From positions 1,054,001-1,118,000 of the forward strand of contig JACJYV010000002.1 of assembly GCA_020635905.1 (NCBI GenBank): DNA of 64,000 nucleotides. The letters are read 5' to 3'. Source of the stretch: Bacteroidia bacterium (lineage in GTDB: Bacteria; Bacteroidota; Bacteroidia; J057; JADKCL01). Shown piece by piece: positions 6,085 through 15,634 of this stretch (its first letter is position 1; the number at the start of each line of letters is the position of its first letter). Both the position numbers and the translations under genes were made by a program. The notes beneath the pieces were generated by a model, which was not told the DNA's origin, made no database searches, and worked only from the letters and a program-made list of their open reading frames with translations.

Positions 6085-8205
6085 CTATTTCTCGCCTGGC
6101 CTGGTTTTGGGCAGGGCAATTTTCCCGAATTTATTCTCCCCTTCTTTGATCGAATAAGTACCACCCGGGGTTAGGTCAGTGAAAATCTGCTGGGAGCCCG
6201 AAGGCCAGTCGATCGTGACTTTGTCCAGGCTTTCAATTTTGCCGAGGCCAATCGAAGTGGTAAAGGGTGCTGAACCCATGCTGCTCCCCATGCCCACTAC
6301 CCGATGGATCATGCGCGGAGTGCCTTCGTCTTTCACCCAAATGGTAATTTTGGCCCCGATTGCTGAACGGTTGGAGCTCACGCCCTCCAGATTAAAATTG
6401 ATCCAGCTTGCTGTCTTGTTGCCGGGATTCAGGAAAACCTTGTTGGCAGAGGCGTCGCCATCAAAGTAGCCCCCACAGTTCAACACCAGATCTATGTCTC
6501 CGTCATTATCCAGGTCGCCTGCGGCGATCTCATTGGTCTTATCCCACACCCCGGTCAGGGTGGTGGTGGAAACCTCCTCAAATGCTTTGCCATTGATATT
6601 TCTGAGATAAGCATTGGGGACCAGCATTTCATAACCCGGGCCTCCCGTGCCAAAATACAGATCCATCCAACCGTCGTTGTCGAGATCTGCCGCAGTCAGG
6701 CCCATGGTGGGAATGGTTCTGTTGAAGCCCATAACCCCAGCCAGCTCATTGAATGAGCCGTCCTGGCGATTGATATAAACCTTTGGGGGATTTGCGGTTT
6801 TGCGGTCCTTGCGGAAATAATCTGTAAAGACGTCGCTGATTTCCATGGTATAGCCCGGGACCACGAGGTCAAGCCAACCGTCGTTATTGATGTCGAGGGC
6901 CACCGCAGACCAGCTTTGGTCGGGACCAGCCACGTGGGCTTTTTGCGCCACTTCCACAAAAGTAAGCTGACCTTTTTTGTTGACTCCCTGGTTGTGGTAC
7001 AATTTGTTGGGGCCATTGAAAATGGACAGGTACAAATCTACCCAGCCGTCGTTGTCATAATCAAACGCCACCGCGCCCTTAACCATGGCATTCACTTCAA
7101 TCCCGCAAGCTTTGGCCTGATCCTCAAAATTGGTGCTGTTCGAATTGAGGAAAAGTTCGCAGTAATGATCTCCCAGGGATTGCTCTGAGTTGAATTCATT
7201 CCCTACAAACAGATCCGTCAGTCCATCTTTGTTGAAGTCTGCAAAACAGGCCGTGTGACTGGGATGCATGGACAGCAGGCCAGAAGATTGGGTTACATCC
7301 GTGAACGTGCCGTCGCCGTTATTGCGCAAAAGGGAATTGGGTTGGTTGACGAAATCAGGAATGAACCCTCCCCGCACGAGGTAAATGTCGGGGTAATTGT
7401 CATTATTATAATCAGCAATAATGGCATTACAACCCCCCGTGATACCTGTGAGGCCAGCTTTTTCGGTCAGGTCTTTGAACTTTCCCGTTTCATCCTGCAG
7501 ATAAAGCCGCACATTTTCATTGAGCTTCATGGAGGTGGTGAAGATATCCTGCAGACCGTCGTCGTTGAAATCCTGCATCAGGATGCCTCCTGCATGGCCT
7601 TTTTCCTTCAATCCCATGCCCTGAGAAATTTCCTTGAATGGCTGCAAAGAATTATCCGTCTGGAATTTCTGGAAATCAATGACCTGGGTTTGGGAAAGCC
7701 CCTGGGGGTAAGAATTGGCAAACAAATGGGCCAGGTTATACATCCAGAGCAATTTGGGGTCGTTGGGGGTAATCCTGAGGGCACTTTGAAAGTGCTGCAC
7801 AGAGGCTTCCGCCCCTTGCCCCTGCCCGAAGGCGGCCATAGCCAGCAAAGTGAAGCGCTGAGCCTGGAAGGCACTGTTTTCAGGTGCGGGATCGGACAGT
7901 CGCGGGTCGCTGATCTGGTAAAAATACAGGGCCGCGCTGTCGCCCTTGCCGGCCAGGGAATACTGCAAACCCAGATTCAACCGCGCCGTATTCAGGGCGT
8001 CCTGGCTTTTCTTTTTGCGGTTGGCCAGCTCGTACTGATTTTTCCAGTATTTGATTCCTTTGAGGTTGTTGAAAGGATTGGCAGGAAAGGAATCTACCTT
8101 TTCAATGGCCTGAAGCACTTCAGGCATGTTCTGGGCATGGAGTGGGGAAGTGAAAAGGAGGAGTATCCCGGGCGCCCAGACGAACAGCCATTTAATCTTT
8201 TTCAT
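6085..8205 (-). CDS. Exported FG-GAP/VCBS repeat protein with ASPIC/UnbV C-terminus (CRTAC1-like)
   Basis: 706 residues from the ATG at 8205, chosen because it starts a good signal peptide (MKKIKWLFVW... ending in SPLHAQ). After an N-terminal helical, TPR-like part (to about residue 190) come many calcium-binding propeller repeats of the form DFNDDGLQDIF, DYNNDNYPDIYL, DFNKDGLTDLF, DYDNDGWVDLYL, DINNDGWLDLVV and DLDNDGDIDLVL. The end carries an ASPIC/UnbV segment (SNRSAIGAKITI, VGMGSSMGSAPFTTSIGLG, VTIDWPSG). Such proteins are extracellular and bind Ca2+; the substrate is unknown. It is the second gene of a minus-strand pair with a paralogue 52 bp upstream. No lipobox is seen, so it is probably periplasmic or secreted. 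Confidence 0.9.
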   Translation of the reverse strand: MKKIKWLFVWAPGILLLFTSPLHAQNMPEVLQAIEKVDSFPANPFNNLKGIKYWKNQYELANRKKKSQDALNTARLNLGLQYSLAGKGDSAALYFYQISDPRLSDPAPENSAFQAQRFTLLAMAAFGQGQGAEASVQHFQSALRITPNDPKLLWMYNLAHLFANSYPQGLSQTQVIDFQKFQTDNSLQPFKEISQGMGLKEKGHAGGILMQDFNDDGLQDIFTTSMKLNENVRLYLQDETGKFKDLTEKAGLTGITGGCNAIIADYNNDNYPDIYLVRGGFIPDFVNQPNSLLRNNGDGTFTDVTQSSGLLSMHPSHTACFADFNKDGLTDLFVGNEFNSEQSLGDHYCELFLNSNSTNFEDQAKACGIEVNAMVKGAVAFDYDNDGWVDLYLSIFNGPNKLYHNQGVNKKGQLTFVEVAQKAHVAGPDQSWSAVALDINNDGWLDLVVPGYTMEISDVFTDYFRKDRKTANPPKVYINRQDGSFNELAGVMGFNRTIPTMGLTAADLDNDGWMDLYFGTGGPGYEMLVPNAYLRNINGKAFEEVSTTTLTGVWDKTNEIAAGDLDNDGDIDLVLNCGGYFDGDASANKVFLNPGNKTASWINFNLEGVSSNRSAIGAKITIWVKDEGTPRMIHRVVGMGSSMGSAPFTTSIGLGKIESLDKVTIDWPSGSQQIFTDLTPGGTYSIKEGENKFGKIALPKTRPGEK

Positions 8206-8257
8206 AATTTGAAGGTACATTTCTTTGCCGGCCAATTGGTAAATTAATGAAGCTAAT

Positions 8258-10588
8258 TTAGTGATGATTATGGTGATGAACGGATGACCTGGCGGACAGA
8301 TTGATTTTTGGGGGATGAATTTTCTGTGGTTCAGCTTTATTTTCCTCAATCAGGTAAAATTGGTCCATCTCCAATTCCCTGAACACCTGATTTTTGCCTG
8401 AAACTGGCCAGAATATTTCCACCTGTATCACCTTTTCTGCCTGGCCTAACCCAATTTCAAGGTCCAGAGAATTGGTACCAAAGCTGCCTCCTGTGCCCAC
8501 CCATTGATAAACTGTCCTTTGAGTACCTTGCTCCAGAAAAGTTGCCGCAACTTTGGTTCCTATGGCGGCGCGGTTGGTCTCAACGCCCTGAAGCCTCAGA
8601 TTGAGCCAGTGATTCTTGTTTCCCGGGTTTTGAAAAAGGAGATTGGAAAAATTATCCGTATCCAGAAATCCCCCCACATTGACATACAAATCCTCGTCTC
8701 CATCCCGGTCCAGATCTCCAAAGGCCACTCCATGACCTTTTTGCAGGTGCCCGGTGGCGGTTGCGGTAGTGATATCCTGAAAGGATTTTCCCTCTGCATT
8801 GCGCAATAACAGGTTTGGGATCAGGCCGGCAAGGTCGGGAAAGCCAGTGGCGCAATAAATATCCTGAAATCCATCTGAATCAATGTCACCGAAGTTCAGG
8901 CCCATGGAGTATATCGTACGGTCCAGTCCTGCTTCCCGCCCCATTTCCCTGAAAGTTCCATCCCTTTGATTGAGGTAAAGTCTGGGGCGAAAGGGAGCAT
9001 TTTGGCGGCCAAGATAGTCGCGGGAAATTTCTTCCAACTCGGTCCCGTAGGAGGAAACGAACAAATCCTGCCAGCCATCATTATTGAAATCAAAGAAAAA
9101 GCAGGGAAAACTGAATACAGGTTCGCGAACCCCGGCCTTGCCGCCCACTTCTTCGAAGTGGGGAAGTCCCTGCGGATCCGGACCCAGATTGTGAAACAAC
9201 AGGTTGCTGTCCCCGTAGCAGGAAAGGTAAAGGTCGGGCCAGCCATCGTTGTCATAATCGCCCCAAACCACTCCTTTCACATATTTATTGACCCTGATTC
9301 CCACCTGACTTGCAACATCTTCAAAGGTCCCATCCTCCTTCCCTATAAATAATTCGGAAAAATGATCCTGAAACTGGTGGTCATCCAGAGGAGGTTGGTG
9401 CTCATTGCCGATGAAAAGATCCAGAATTCCGTCGCGGTTGAAATCAGCGAAAGCAGCTGTCTGGGTGGGTTGATAAGTCAGCAGGCCAGAGGTTTGGGTG
9501 ACGTCGGTAAAATGGCCGTTTCCTTCATTTCTCAAAAGTGAATTGGGCAAATTGCCCGCTTCTTTCAGCCAGCCTCCCCGCAAAATGAAAATATCCAAAA
9601 ATCCATCATTATTATAGTCCGTCTGGATGGCATTGCAACCTCCTCTGGCGCTGGGTAAAACGGAATCAGAATGGACCGCCAGAAAGGTCCCGTTTTCCTG
9701 AAGGTAAAACAGAGATCCATTTTCATCCAGCTTGAAGGATGAGGAAAACAGGTCGGGAATTTCATCCTGATTAAAATCACCCATGCATGCCCCGCCCAGA
9801 TGTCCGTCGGCCCCGACCCCGGTTTCACCCGCAATTTCCCTGAATTTTCCGCCAGACCAGGGAGCGTCAAAAAAATTGAAATCCAGCAAAAATTCCGTTG
9901 GAACCTGAGCGGGATATTCGCCCAGGGTCATGTAAGCAATATTGAGCAGCCAGCGGCTGGCCAGGTTTTCGGGATTGGTTTTCAGGGAAGCCAGCAACCA
10001 GGGAAGGGCTTCCCGTGAACCTTCAGGATTGAGGTGAAAGGCCTTTTCGGAAAAGGGCAGGATGCACGATTCGGCCTGGTGATTTTCACGGCAGTTCAAT
10101 ATTTCACCTTTTCGCAGGGAAATCAGCCCCATGAACATCTGATATTTTGAAAGTGAGGATTTGAATTCGGGCGAATTCGAATTTTCAGCCCTGGGCTCAA
10201 GTAGTAATCCATAGAAATGGGCCGAATCCAGCATGCCCGCGCCAAGTGCCTGACTGGCAAGACCGTAAAGGAGAGTATTTTTTTGGTTTTGCAGGTCAAT
10301 TCCCTTTTGCAAAAGGGTTTGAAACTCTTCGCTTCCTTTGTCTGTGACGGTTAAAAGTGAGTCCTGGGTCCTTTTTGCTTGTTTCCAGGCCTTAAATTCT
10401 CTTTGATAATAAGCGAATCCCTGTACATTATGGGTAAAATTGACCGGAAAACTATCCTCTGCCGCCAGACGATTCAATTCATTCACCATGAACGGAGTGG
10501 AATTGACAGGTTCCTCTGTGCAGGAAAAACTCCCCCAAATCAGGATCAGGAGAATCAGCAGCGATCCGTTGGTGGAATTGGGAAGCAA
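8258..10588 (-). CDS. FG-GAP/VCBS repeat lipoprotein with ASPIC/UnbV domain
   Basis: 776 residues. A lipoprotein signal (LILLILIWGSFSC, lipidated Cys23) is followed by a helical region and then FG-GAP/VCBS calcium repeats (DFNQDEIPDLF, DYNNDGFLDIF, DFNRDGILDLF, DYDNDGWPDLYL, DFNNDGWQDLF, DIDSDGFQDIY, DLDRDGDEDLYV). The ASPIC/UnbV end includes NRAAIGTKVAATF, VGTGGSFGTNSLDLEIGLG and VEIFWPVSG. It is a clear paralogue of the downstream gene, with the same domain order. The C-terminus adds an unusual histidine-rich tail (HHHNHH). It shares a 167-bp divergent intergenic region with the large plus-strand paralogue. Confidence 0.9.
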   Translation of the reverse strand: MLPNSTNGSLLILLILIWGSFSCTEEPVNSTPFMVNELNRLAAEDSFPVNFTHNVQGFAYYQREFKAWKQAKRTQDSLLTVTDKGSEEFQTLLQKGIDLQNQKNTLLYGLASQALGAGMLDSAHFYGLLLEPRAENSNSPEFKSSLSKYQMFMGLISLRKGEILNCRENHQAESCILPFSEKAFHLNPEGSREALPWLLASLKTNPENLASRWLLNIAYMTLGEYPAQVPTEFLLDFNFFDAPWSGGKFREIAGETGVGADGHLGGACMGDFNQDEIPDLFSSSFKLDENGSLFYLQENGTFLAVHSDSVLPSARGGCNAIQTDYNNDGFLDIFILRGGWLKEAGNLPNSLLRNEGNGHFTDVTQTSGLLTYQPTQTAAFADFNRDGILDLFIGNEHQPPLDDHQFQDHFSELFIGKEDGTFEDVASQVGIRVNKYVKGVVWGDYDNDGWPDLYLSCYGDSNLLFHNLGPDPQGLPHFEEVGGKAGVREPVFSFPCFFFDFNNDGWQDLFVSSYGTELEEISRDYLGRQNAPFRPRLYLNQRDGTFREMGREAGLDRTIYSMGLNFGDIDSDGFQDIYCATGFPDLAGLIPNLLLRNAEGKSFQDITTATATGHLQKGHGVAFGDLDRDGDEDLYVNVGGFLDTDNFSNLLFQNPGNKNHWLNLRLQGVETNRAAIGTKVAATFLEQGTQRTVYQWVGTGGSFGTNSLDLEIGLGQAEKVIQVEIFWPVSGKNQVFRELEMDQFYLIEENKAEPQKIHPPKINLSARSSVHHHNHH

Positions 10589-10723
10589 ATTTTTCAGAAT
10601 TTTGGGGTCACCTGGTGAAACGGAATCAAGGGGTAAATCAGCCTAAAAATAAGCAATAATTCCCCCATCAGCCAGAAATGAGGGGTAGCCTGATTGCGAA
10701 AAAATCATTTGTGGGCATTTTTC

Positions 10724-10731
10724 TATCTTTG
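10724..10731 (+). promoter_or_regulatory. -7 box (TATCTTTG) before the large ASPIC lipoprotein
   Basis: Exact TAnnTTTG match in the divergent spacer, 24 bp before the ATG at 10756. This supports the internal ATG over the upstream in-frame ATG at 10678, which would precede the promoter. No clear -33 element is at standard spacing. Confidence 0.4.
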
Positions 10732-10755
10732 TTTAAATCCCTGAAAAAAGGTCCT

Positions 10756-13700
10756 ATGCAAGAGGAAAAATTTTGGAGCCAAAGCCCCAGGAAAAGCAAA
10801 TTCATGATTGCCTGTTTGGCGCTGATTTTTCTGTGGGGATGTCGTCCGGCGGCTCCAAAGCCTGAAGGTCCGTTATTTCGCCCGGTTACGGCAGATTCTT
10901 CGGGATTTACCTTTCAAAACATCCTCCATGAAACAGAGGAATTCAATCTGCTGAATTACACCTACATGTACAGTGGAGGTGGAGTTGGGATTGGGGATTT
11001 TGACCAGGACGGTCTGCCCGATATTCTGATGGGAAGTAACCAGGAGGTCAGCAGGATTTTTCGCAACCTGGGGGGAATGCATTTTGAGGATAAAACTTTG
11101 GGATCGGGTCTGGCAGATACCACAGGCTGGACCACGGGCACGGTAATTGCAGATGTGAACGGAGACGGCCTGCCTGATATTTATTTGTGTCGCGCCGGTT
11201 TGGGAGACGAAAATGAGCGCAGCAATCTCCTGTATCTGAATCAGGGAAATTTTGTGTTTCGGGAAGCGGCCAAAGAATGGGGGATTGCCGATCATGGACT
11301 TTCGGTCCAGGCGGCTTTTTTCGACAAGGACCACGACGGGGATCTGGATTTGTTTGTGGTGAACCATCCGCGGGAATTTCATGTGGTGAATTCTCTGCTT
11401 TATCAAAAAGGATTGGAGGGACGGACCTATGGGGAGGACAAATTATACGAAAATCAGGGGGATCATTTTACGGATGTTTCGGCCCAAAGTGGCATCCTCC
11501 CCGACAAGGCCTTCGGCCTTTCGCTGGCTATGGGCGATTTCAACGGAGATGGCTTGACCGACATTCATGTCTCCAATGACTTTTGGCAACCCGATTATTT
11601 CTACCTGAACCAGGGGGATGGAACTTTCAAAGAAAGTCTGGACTCCTTTTTTCGCCATGTGAGCCTCTTTTCCATGGGCAGCGACCTGGCCGACCTCAAC
11701 AACGACGGATTGCCCGATTTGGTGGCGGTAGACATGCTTCCCGAGGATAATTTTCGGCAAAAGTGTAAAAATGTTCCTTTCCCTGTTTTCCTTTACGAAG
11801 CGCTGGACAGGTTTGGCTATAAGCAACAGGTGGGAAGGAACGTATTGCAATTGCAAAACGAGGACGGCAGCTTTTCTGAAATCGGGCAGATGGCCGGTAT
11901 CTCGAATACGGATTGGGCCTGGACGCCTCTCCTGGCAGATTTTGACGGGGACGGAAACCGCGACCTCTTTGTGGCCACGGGCATGAAGCGCGACATGAAC
12001 GACCTTGATTACATGCGCCTCAAATTCGACAGTGACGTCAATAAGGTCTCCTACACCCTGCCCAATAAACTGGAGTTGCTCGATTCTATGCCCCGCTCCC
12101 GCCTGCCCAATTATGCCTACCGCAACCGGGGCGACCTCACTTTTGAGGATGTTTCCCTCACCTGGGGCCTGGGACAGGCGCTTACCAGCAACGGCGCCGC
12201 CTATGCAGATCTGGACCGGGACGGTGACCTTGATCTGGTGGTGAATAACCTGGATACCCTGGCTTTTTTGTTTGAAAATCAATCCAATCCTCAAAATTTC
12301 CTCGAGCTTTCTGCCAAAGGGAAGGCGAAAAATCCCTTTGGGATTGGGCTGAAGGCCTGGCTTTTTCAGGGTGAAAAAGCTCAGTATGCAGAAGTGGGAA
12401 ATGCCCGTGGATTTCAGTCCTGTACCTCGCCTGAGCTCGTTTTTGGCCTCAAAGAGGCCAAAATTGATAGCTTGGCGGTGGAATGGCCGGGCGGCGCCCG
12501 GCAGGTGCTGATCCAACCCAAACCGGGCAGTCTGGTGGTGAGTGAAGACGAGGCCACAGTTTCACCCGGCCGGAAAAAATCCTTCCAGCCCATTTTTAAA
12601 CTGGCTGAAAACACTCCCGATTTTCTTCACCAGGAAAATGATTTCAACGATTTTCTGGGAGGCAGAATTTTGCCCTGGATGCTTTCACGGGAAGGCCCGG
12701 GCCTGGCCGTGGGAGATTTGAATGGAGACCAGAGAGAGGATATTTTAATTGGCGGGGCCGCAGGCCAAAAGGCTGGTATTTATTTTCAGGAGGAGGGGGG
12801 AGAATTTTTGCAAAAGGAGATTCCCGGCTACTCTGATCCACTTTTTGAAGAGCAGGGCATTCTGATTTTTGATGCAGACAACGACGGGGATCAGGATGTA
12901 TTTGTGGCCTCGGGAAGCAATGAGTTTGAAAAAAATAGTCCTTTTTCTGAAGATCGCCTGCTGCTGAATGATGGACAGGGCAATCTTTCCTGGTCTGAAG
13001 AGGGATTCCCGCTGTTGAGGATGGCAACAAGTTCGGTCACGGCAGAGGATTTTGACCAGGACGGTGATCTGGATCTTTTTGTGTGCGGGAGAATGAAAAA
13101 TAAAGCCTACGCTGTGCCTGTGCAAAGCATGCTGTTTCAAAATAATAGAGGCAAATTCAGCAATGTGACCCGGGAGGTTTTTGGGGATTCGTTGGTGGGC
13201 AATGTCCGGGCCAGCCTTTGGCTGGATTATGACCAGGATGGCTGGAAAGACCTGCTATTGGCGGGAGAATTCATGCCGTTGCGGCTTTTCAGAAATGAAA
13301 AAGGAAAATTTCGGGAAGTTACCCGCGAAGCGGGCCTGTCCGCTGTCACGGGTCTGTGGCGCAGCCTTCAGGCGGGCGATTTCGACAACGATGGAGACAT
13401 TGATTTTGTGGCTGGAAATTTGGGATTAAATTCCACCTACAAAGCCACTCCCGCCAACCCGATGGTGATGTACGTTTCGGATTTTAACCGCGACGGGTTG
13501 GTTGATCCCATCCTTACCTATTCCATCAAAGGCGTGCAGGCGCCTTTTGTGACCCGCGATGTATTTTGCACCCAATTACCCGAATTCAATAATAAATTTC
13601 TGACTTATGAAAGTTTTGCCCGCGCTTCTCTGGAAGAGACTTTTGGCCGTGAGGCCCTGGAAAAGGCGCTGAAACTTGAAGCCAATTCTCTGGTCAGTAC

Positions 13701-14256
13701 CTTTTTCCTGAACGAAAATGGAAAATTTCGCGGAATTCCTCTCCCCAATGAAGCACAGATTGCCCCCGTTTTTGGTATGCTGGCTCTGGATGTGAATGAG
13801 GATTCCTTTCTGGATCTGGTTTTGTGTGGGAATTCTAATTCGCATTATTACGAACAAGGTTCGCTGGATGCCTCGCTGGGATTGATTTTGCTGGGCCAGG
13901 GCAACGGAACCTTCAAACCCTTGGGTTATTCCCAAAGCGGGTTTCGGGTGGACGGAGATGCCAAGGCCATGGCTCTTCTTTATAATGCAGGCCTGAGGAA
14001 GTTTCAGATCATCATTACCCAAAATAACGGACCCCTGAAATCATTTCTGCTGGAAACGAACGCCCAGCCTTTCCATTGGGAAACTGGTGATGCATGGGCA
14101 GAATTGATTTTTTCCAATGGCAAAAAGCGCCGCCTGGAATGCAGAAGAGGGGAAGGATATTTGTCGCAATCAGGAACGGTTGTGCCTTTGCCTGCGGGGT
14201 TGAAGGCAATTAAAGTGCATTCTATTGGAGGAAAGGTGCGGGAAATTAATTTTTGA
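10756..14256 (+). CDS. Large FG-GAP/VCBS repeat lipoprotein with central ASPIC/UnbV domain
   Basis: 1166 residues from the ATG at 10756. The signal MIACLALIFLWGC gives a lipidated Cys29. A first FG-GAP/VCBS propeller (DFDQDGLPDIL, DVNGDGLPDIYL, DHDGDLDLFVV, DFNGDGLTDIHV, DLNNDGLPDLVA, DFDGDGNRDLFV, DLDRDGDLDLVV) ends in an ASPIC-like segment (GIGLKAWLF, GFQSCTSPELVFGL, VEWPGGARQ). A second propeller follows (DLNGDQREDIL, DADNDGDQDVFV, DFDQDGDLDLFV, DYDQDGWKDLLL, DFDNDGDIDFVA). This length and two-propeller plan recur in Bacteroidota, often beside sugar-uptake or haloperoxidase genes. The 3' end overlaps the convergent haloperoxidase gene by 11 bp. Confidence 0.9.
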   Translation: MQEEKFWSQSPRKSKFMIACLALIFLWGCRPAAPKPEGPLFRPVTADSSGFTFQNILHETEEFNLLNYTYMYSGGGVGIGDFDQDGLPDILMGSNQEVSRIFRNLGGMHFEDKTLGSGLADTTGWTTGTVIADVNGDGLPDIYLCRAGLGDENERSNLLYLNQGNFVFREAAKEWGIADHGLSVQAAFFDKDHDGDLDLFVVNHPREFHVVNSLLYQKGLEGRTYGEDKLYENQGDHFTDVSAQSGILPDKAFGLSLAMGDFNGDGLTDIHVSNDFWQPDYFYLNQGDGTFKESLDSFFRHVSLFSMGSDLADLNNDGLPDLVAVDMLPEDNFRQKCKNVPFPVFLYEALDRFGYKQQVGRNVLQLQNEDGSFSEIGQMAGISNTDWAWTPLLADFDGDGNRDLFVATGMKRDMNDLDYMRLKFDSDVNKVSYTLPNKLELLDSMPRSRLPNYAYRNRGDLTFEDVSLTWGLGQALTSNGAAYADLDRDGDLDLVVNNLDTLAFLFENQSNPQNFLELSAKGKAKNPFGIGLKAWLFQGEKAQYAEVGNARGFQSCTSPELVFGLKEAKIDSLAVEWPGGARQVLIQPKPGSLVVSEDEATVSPGRKKSFQPIFKLAENTPDFLHQENDFNDFLGGRILPWMLSREGPGLAVGDLNGDQREDILIGGAAGQKAGIYFQEEGGEFLQKEIPGYSDPLFEEQGILIFDADNDGDQDVFVASGSNEFEKNSPFSEDRLLLNDGQGNLSWSEEGFPLLRMATSSVTAEDFDQDGDLDLFVCGRMKNKAYAVPVQSMLFQNNRGKFSNVTREVFGDSLVGNVRASLWLDYDQDGWKDLLLAGEFMPLRLFRNEKGKFREVTREAGLSAVTGLWRSLQAGDFDNDGDIDFVAGNLGLNSTYKATPANPMVMYVSDFNRDGLVDPILTYSIKGVQAPFVTRDVFCTQLPEFNNKFLTYESFARASLEETFGREALEKALKLEANSLVSTFFLNENGKFRGIPLPNEAQIAPVFGMLALDVNEDSFLDLVLCGNSNSHYYEQGSLDASLGLILLGQGNGTFKPLGYSQSGFRVDGDAKAMALLYNAGLRKFQIIITQNNGPLKSFLLETNAQPFHWETGDAWAELIFSNGKKRRLECRRGEGYLSQSGTVVPLPAGLKAIKVHSIGGKVREINF

Positions 14257-15580
14257 ATTTCAGATGTTCGAAAGTCCAGTTTCCCACGGCTGATCCCTGC
14301 TGAATACCCAAAATACGGGCGGGCTCGTAGTGAATTCCTCCAAAAACCCTCGACATGGCAGCTTCGTCTGAAGCCTGATAAAACGAGCCGTAGGTCCGGG
14401 CAGGATTATTGAAGGGCACATTTACAGAATCTACATAGGCAAAATTTTCACCATAAAGCAAGGTGAGAACCGTGGAAGAACTACGGGAAATGGCGCTGTG
14501 ACCGCTGGTATGTTCAGGAAACATGGGGGTTTCCAAAAAGGGGCGCCAGTCAGGATCAATGTACAGATTGATATAAGTTTCCGGGCGGATCAGGTCGGTC
14601 TGGTATTTGGTGGCCCACACACTGATGAAGGTGTCGTAAAGCCCAATGGCCACCCGGGTATAGGTCTCAGAAGTGGCAAAAGCATCTGCATCTGCGTACC
14701 GTGCCGCCGTCCCGGCGATGCCCATCCAGTGTCCGCCCGGGGTAAGCTGGCGCTTGACTCCCATGAGGTGAGCCCGGCTCACCGTCACCTGTGGATTACA
14801 ATCCCAAAAGCGGGCAATAATTTTTTCCTCGTCTGTGAGGTGATTGACGGCTTCATAAACGTGGTTGGCCAGTCCATAAAAGGCGGAATTTTTGTCCGTG
14901 GAAAAAACCTCGCAGGGATAATTGGCAAACTGACGGGCAGAATCCAGCACCAGGGTGCGCATTTTCATCCAGTGAGGCTCAATGGCATCGCCGTAGGAGG
15001 GAGGGGTGGGAACCCATTTGCCCGGAATTTTTGAGGGTTGAAAACGGGGCATGGTGCGGGTCTGTTTGTAATTGTCTTTGGAAGCCCACTCCTTGATTCC
15101 AGCCGCAATTTTATCTCCAAATTCGACAGATTCGTTATAAATTTTTTCATCCACAATCTCTGCCTTCAACTCAGTAAGCAACTTTTCTTCCACCTTGTCG
15201 AGGATGTGATCGCGGTACACCACTTCCACTCCCATGCGGCAAAAGGCACGCACCATGGAAACCCGAAAATCATAGATTTTTCCTGCTTCAGGCTGGGGCA
15301 ATTGCTCCAGTCCGTTGATCTGGCCCGCCAGGGAACGGTAGTCGGGCGAAGCGGGTTGGAGGGCTTCGTAGCCGGCAATATTGGCATAGGCGTAGGAACG
15401 GGATGCCACAGGTGGGGTAAATCCATCCTGAATGATGGCCTCAGAAAGCTGCTCATTTAATTCGTGGACGTAGCGGGCAGAAGATTTCCAGTCGATCTCT
15501 TTCCTTTCCGAGGGTTTGCAGGAAGAAAGCAGGCAAATGATCACCCAAAGCCCTCCAACATATTTTGCTGACCTGTACAT
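14246..15580 (-). CDS. Vanadium-dependent haloperoxidase / PAP2-superfamily lipoprotein
   Basis: 444 residues. The N-terminus is a lipoprotein signal (VIICLLSSC, Cys21). All three parts of the PAP2/vanadate site are visible: K plus RP in ATKYQTDLIRPETY, the SGHS motif in FPEHTSGHSAISRS, and SRVFGGIHYE with arginine and the catalytic-type histidine. The fold either oxidises halide with H2O2 using vanadate or acts as an acid phosphatase; sequence alone does not separate these. It is the last gene of a minus-strand run with the WecE-like aminotransferase 54 bp upstream. It overlaps the large ASPIC gene tail to tail, and pairing of the two families appears to recur in this phylum. Confidence 0.88.
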   Translation of the reverse strand: MYRSAKYVGGLWVIICLLSSCKPSERKEIDWKSSARYVHELNEQLSEAIIQDGFTPPVASRSYAYANIAGYEALQPASPDYRSLAGQINGLEQLPQPEAGKIYDFRVSMVRAFCRMGVEVVYRDHILDKVEEKLLTELKAEIVDEKIYNESVEFGDKIAAGIKEWASKDNYKQTRTMPRFQPSKIPGKWVPTPPSYGDAIEPHWMKMRTLVLDSARQFANYPCEVFSTDKNSAFYGLANHVYEAVNHLTDEEKIIARFWDCNPQVTVSRAHLMGVKRQLTPGGHWMGIAGTAARYADADAFATSETYTRVAIGLYDTFISVWATKYQTDLIRPETYINLYIDPDWRPFLETPMFPEHTSGHSAISRSSSTVLTLLYGENFAYVDSVNVPFNNPARTYGSFYQASDEAAMSRVFGGIHYEPARILGIQQGSAVGNWTFEHLKFKN

Positions 15581-15634
15581 GAATCAAAAGTAAAAAATTA
15601 ATGGGAAAATGGCCTTGTCACCCAAAGTTTGGGC

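Noticed and set aside
7255..8247. 330-residue plus-strand frame over the first ASPIC gene
   Set aside because: Opposite-strand shadow; the minus strand has signal peptide, repeats and ASPIC domain.
11443..12516. 357-residue open frame on the minus strand over the large ASPIC gene
   Set aside because: Mirror of the Asp-rich calcium repeats (repeated VPVQI/VVVEV strings), not a protein pattern of its own.
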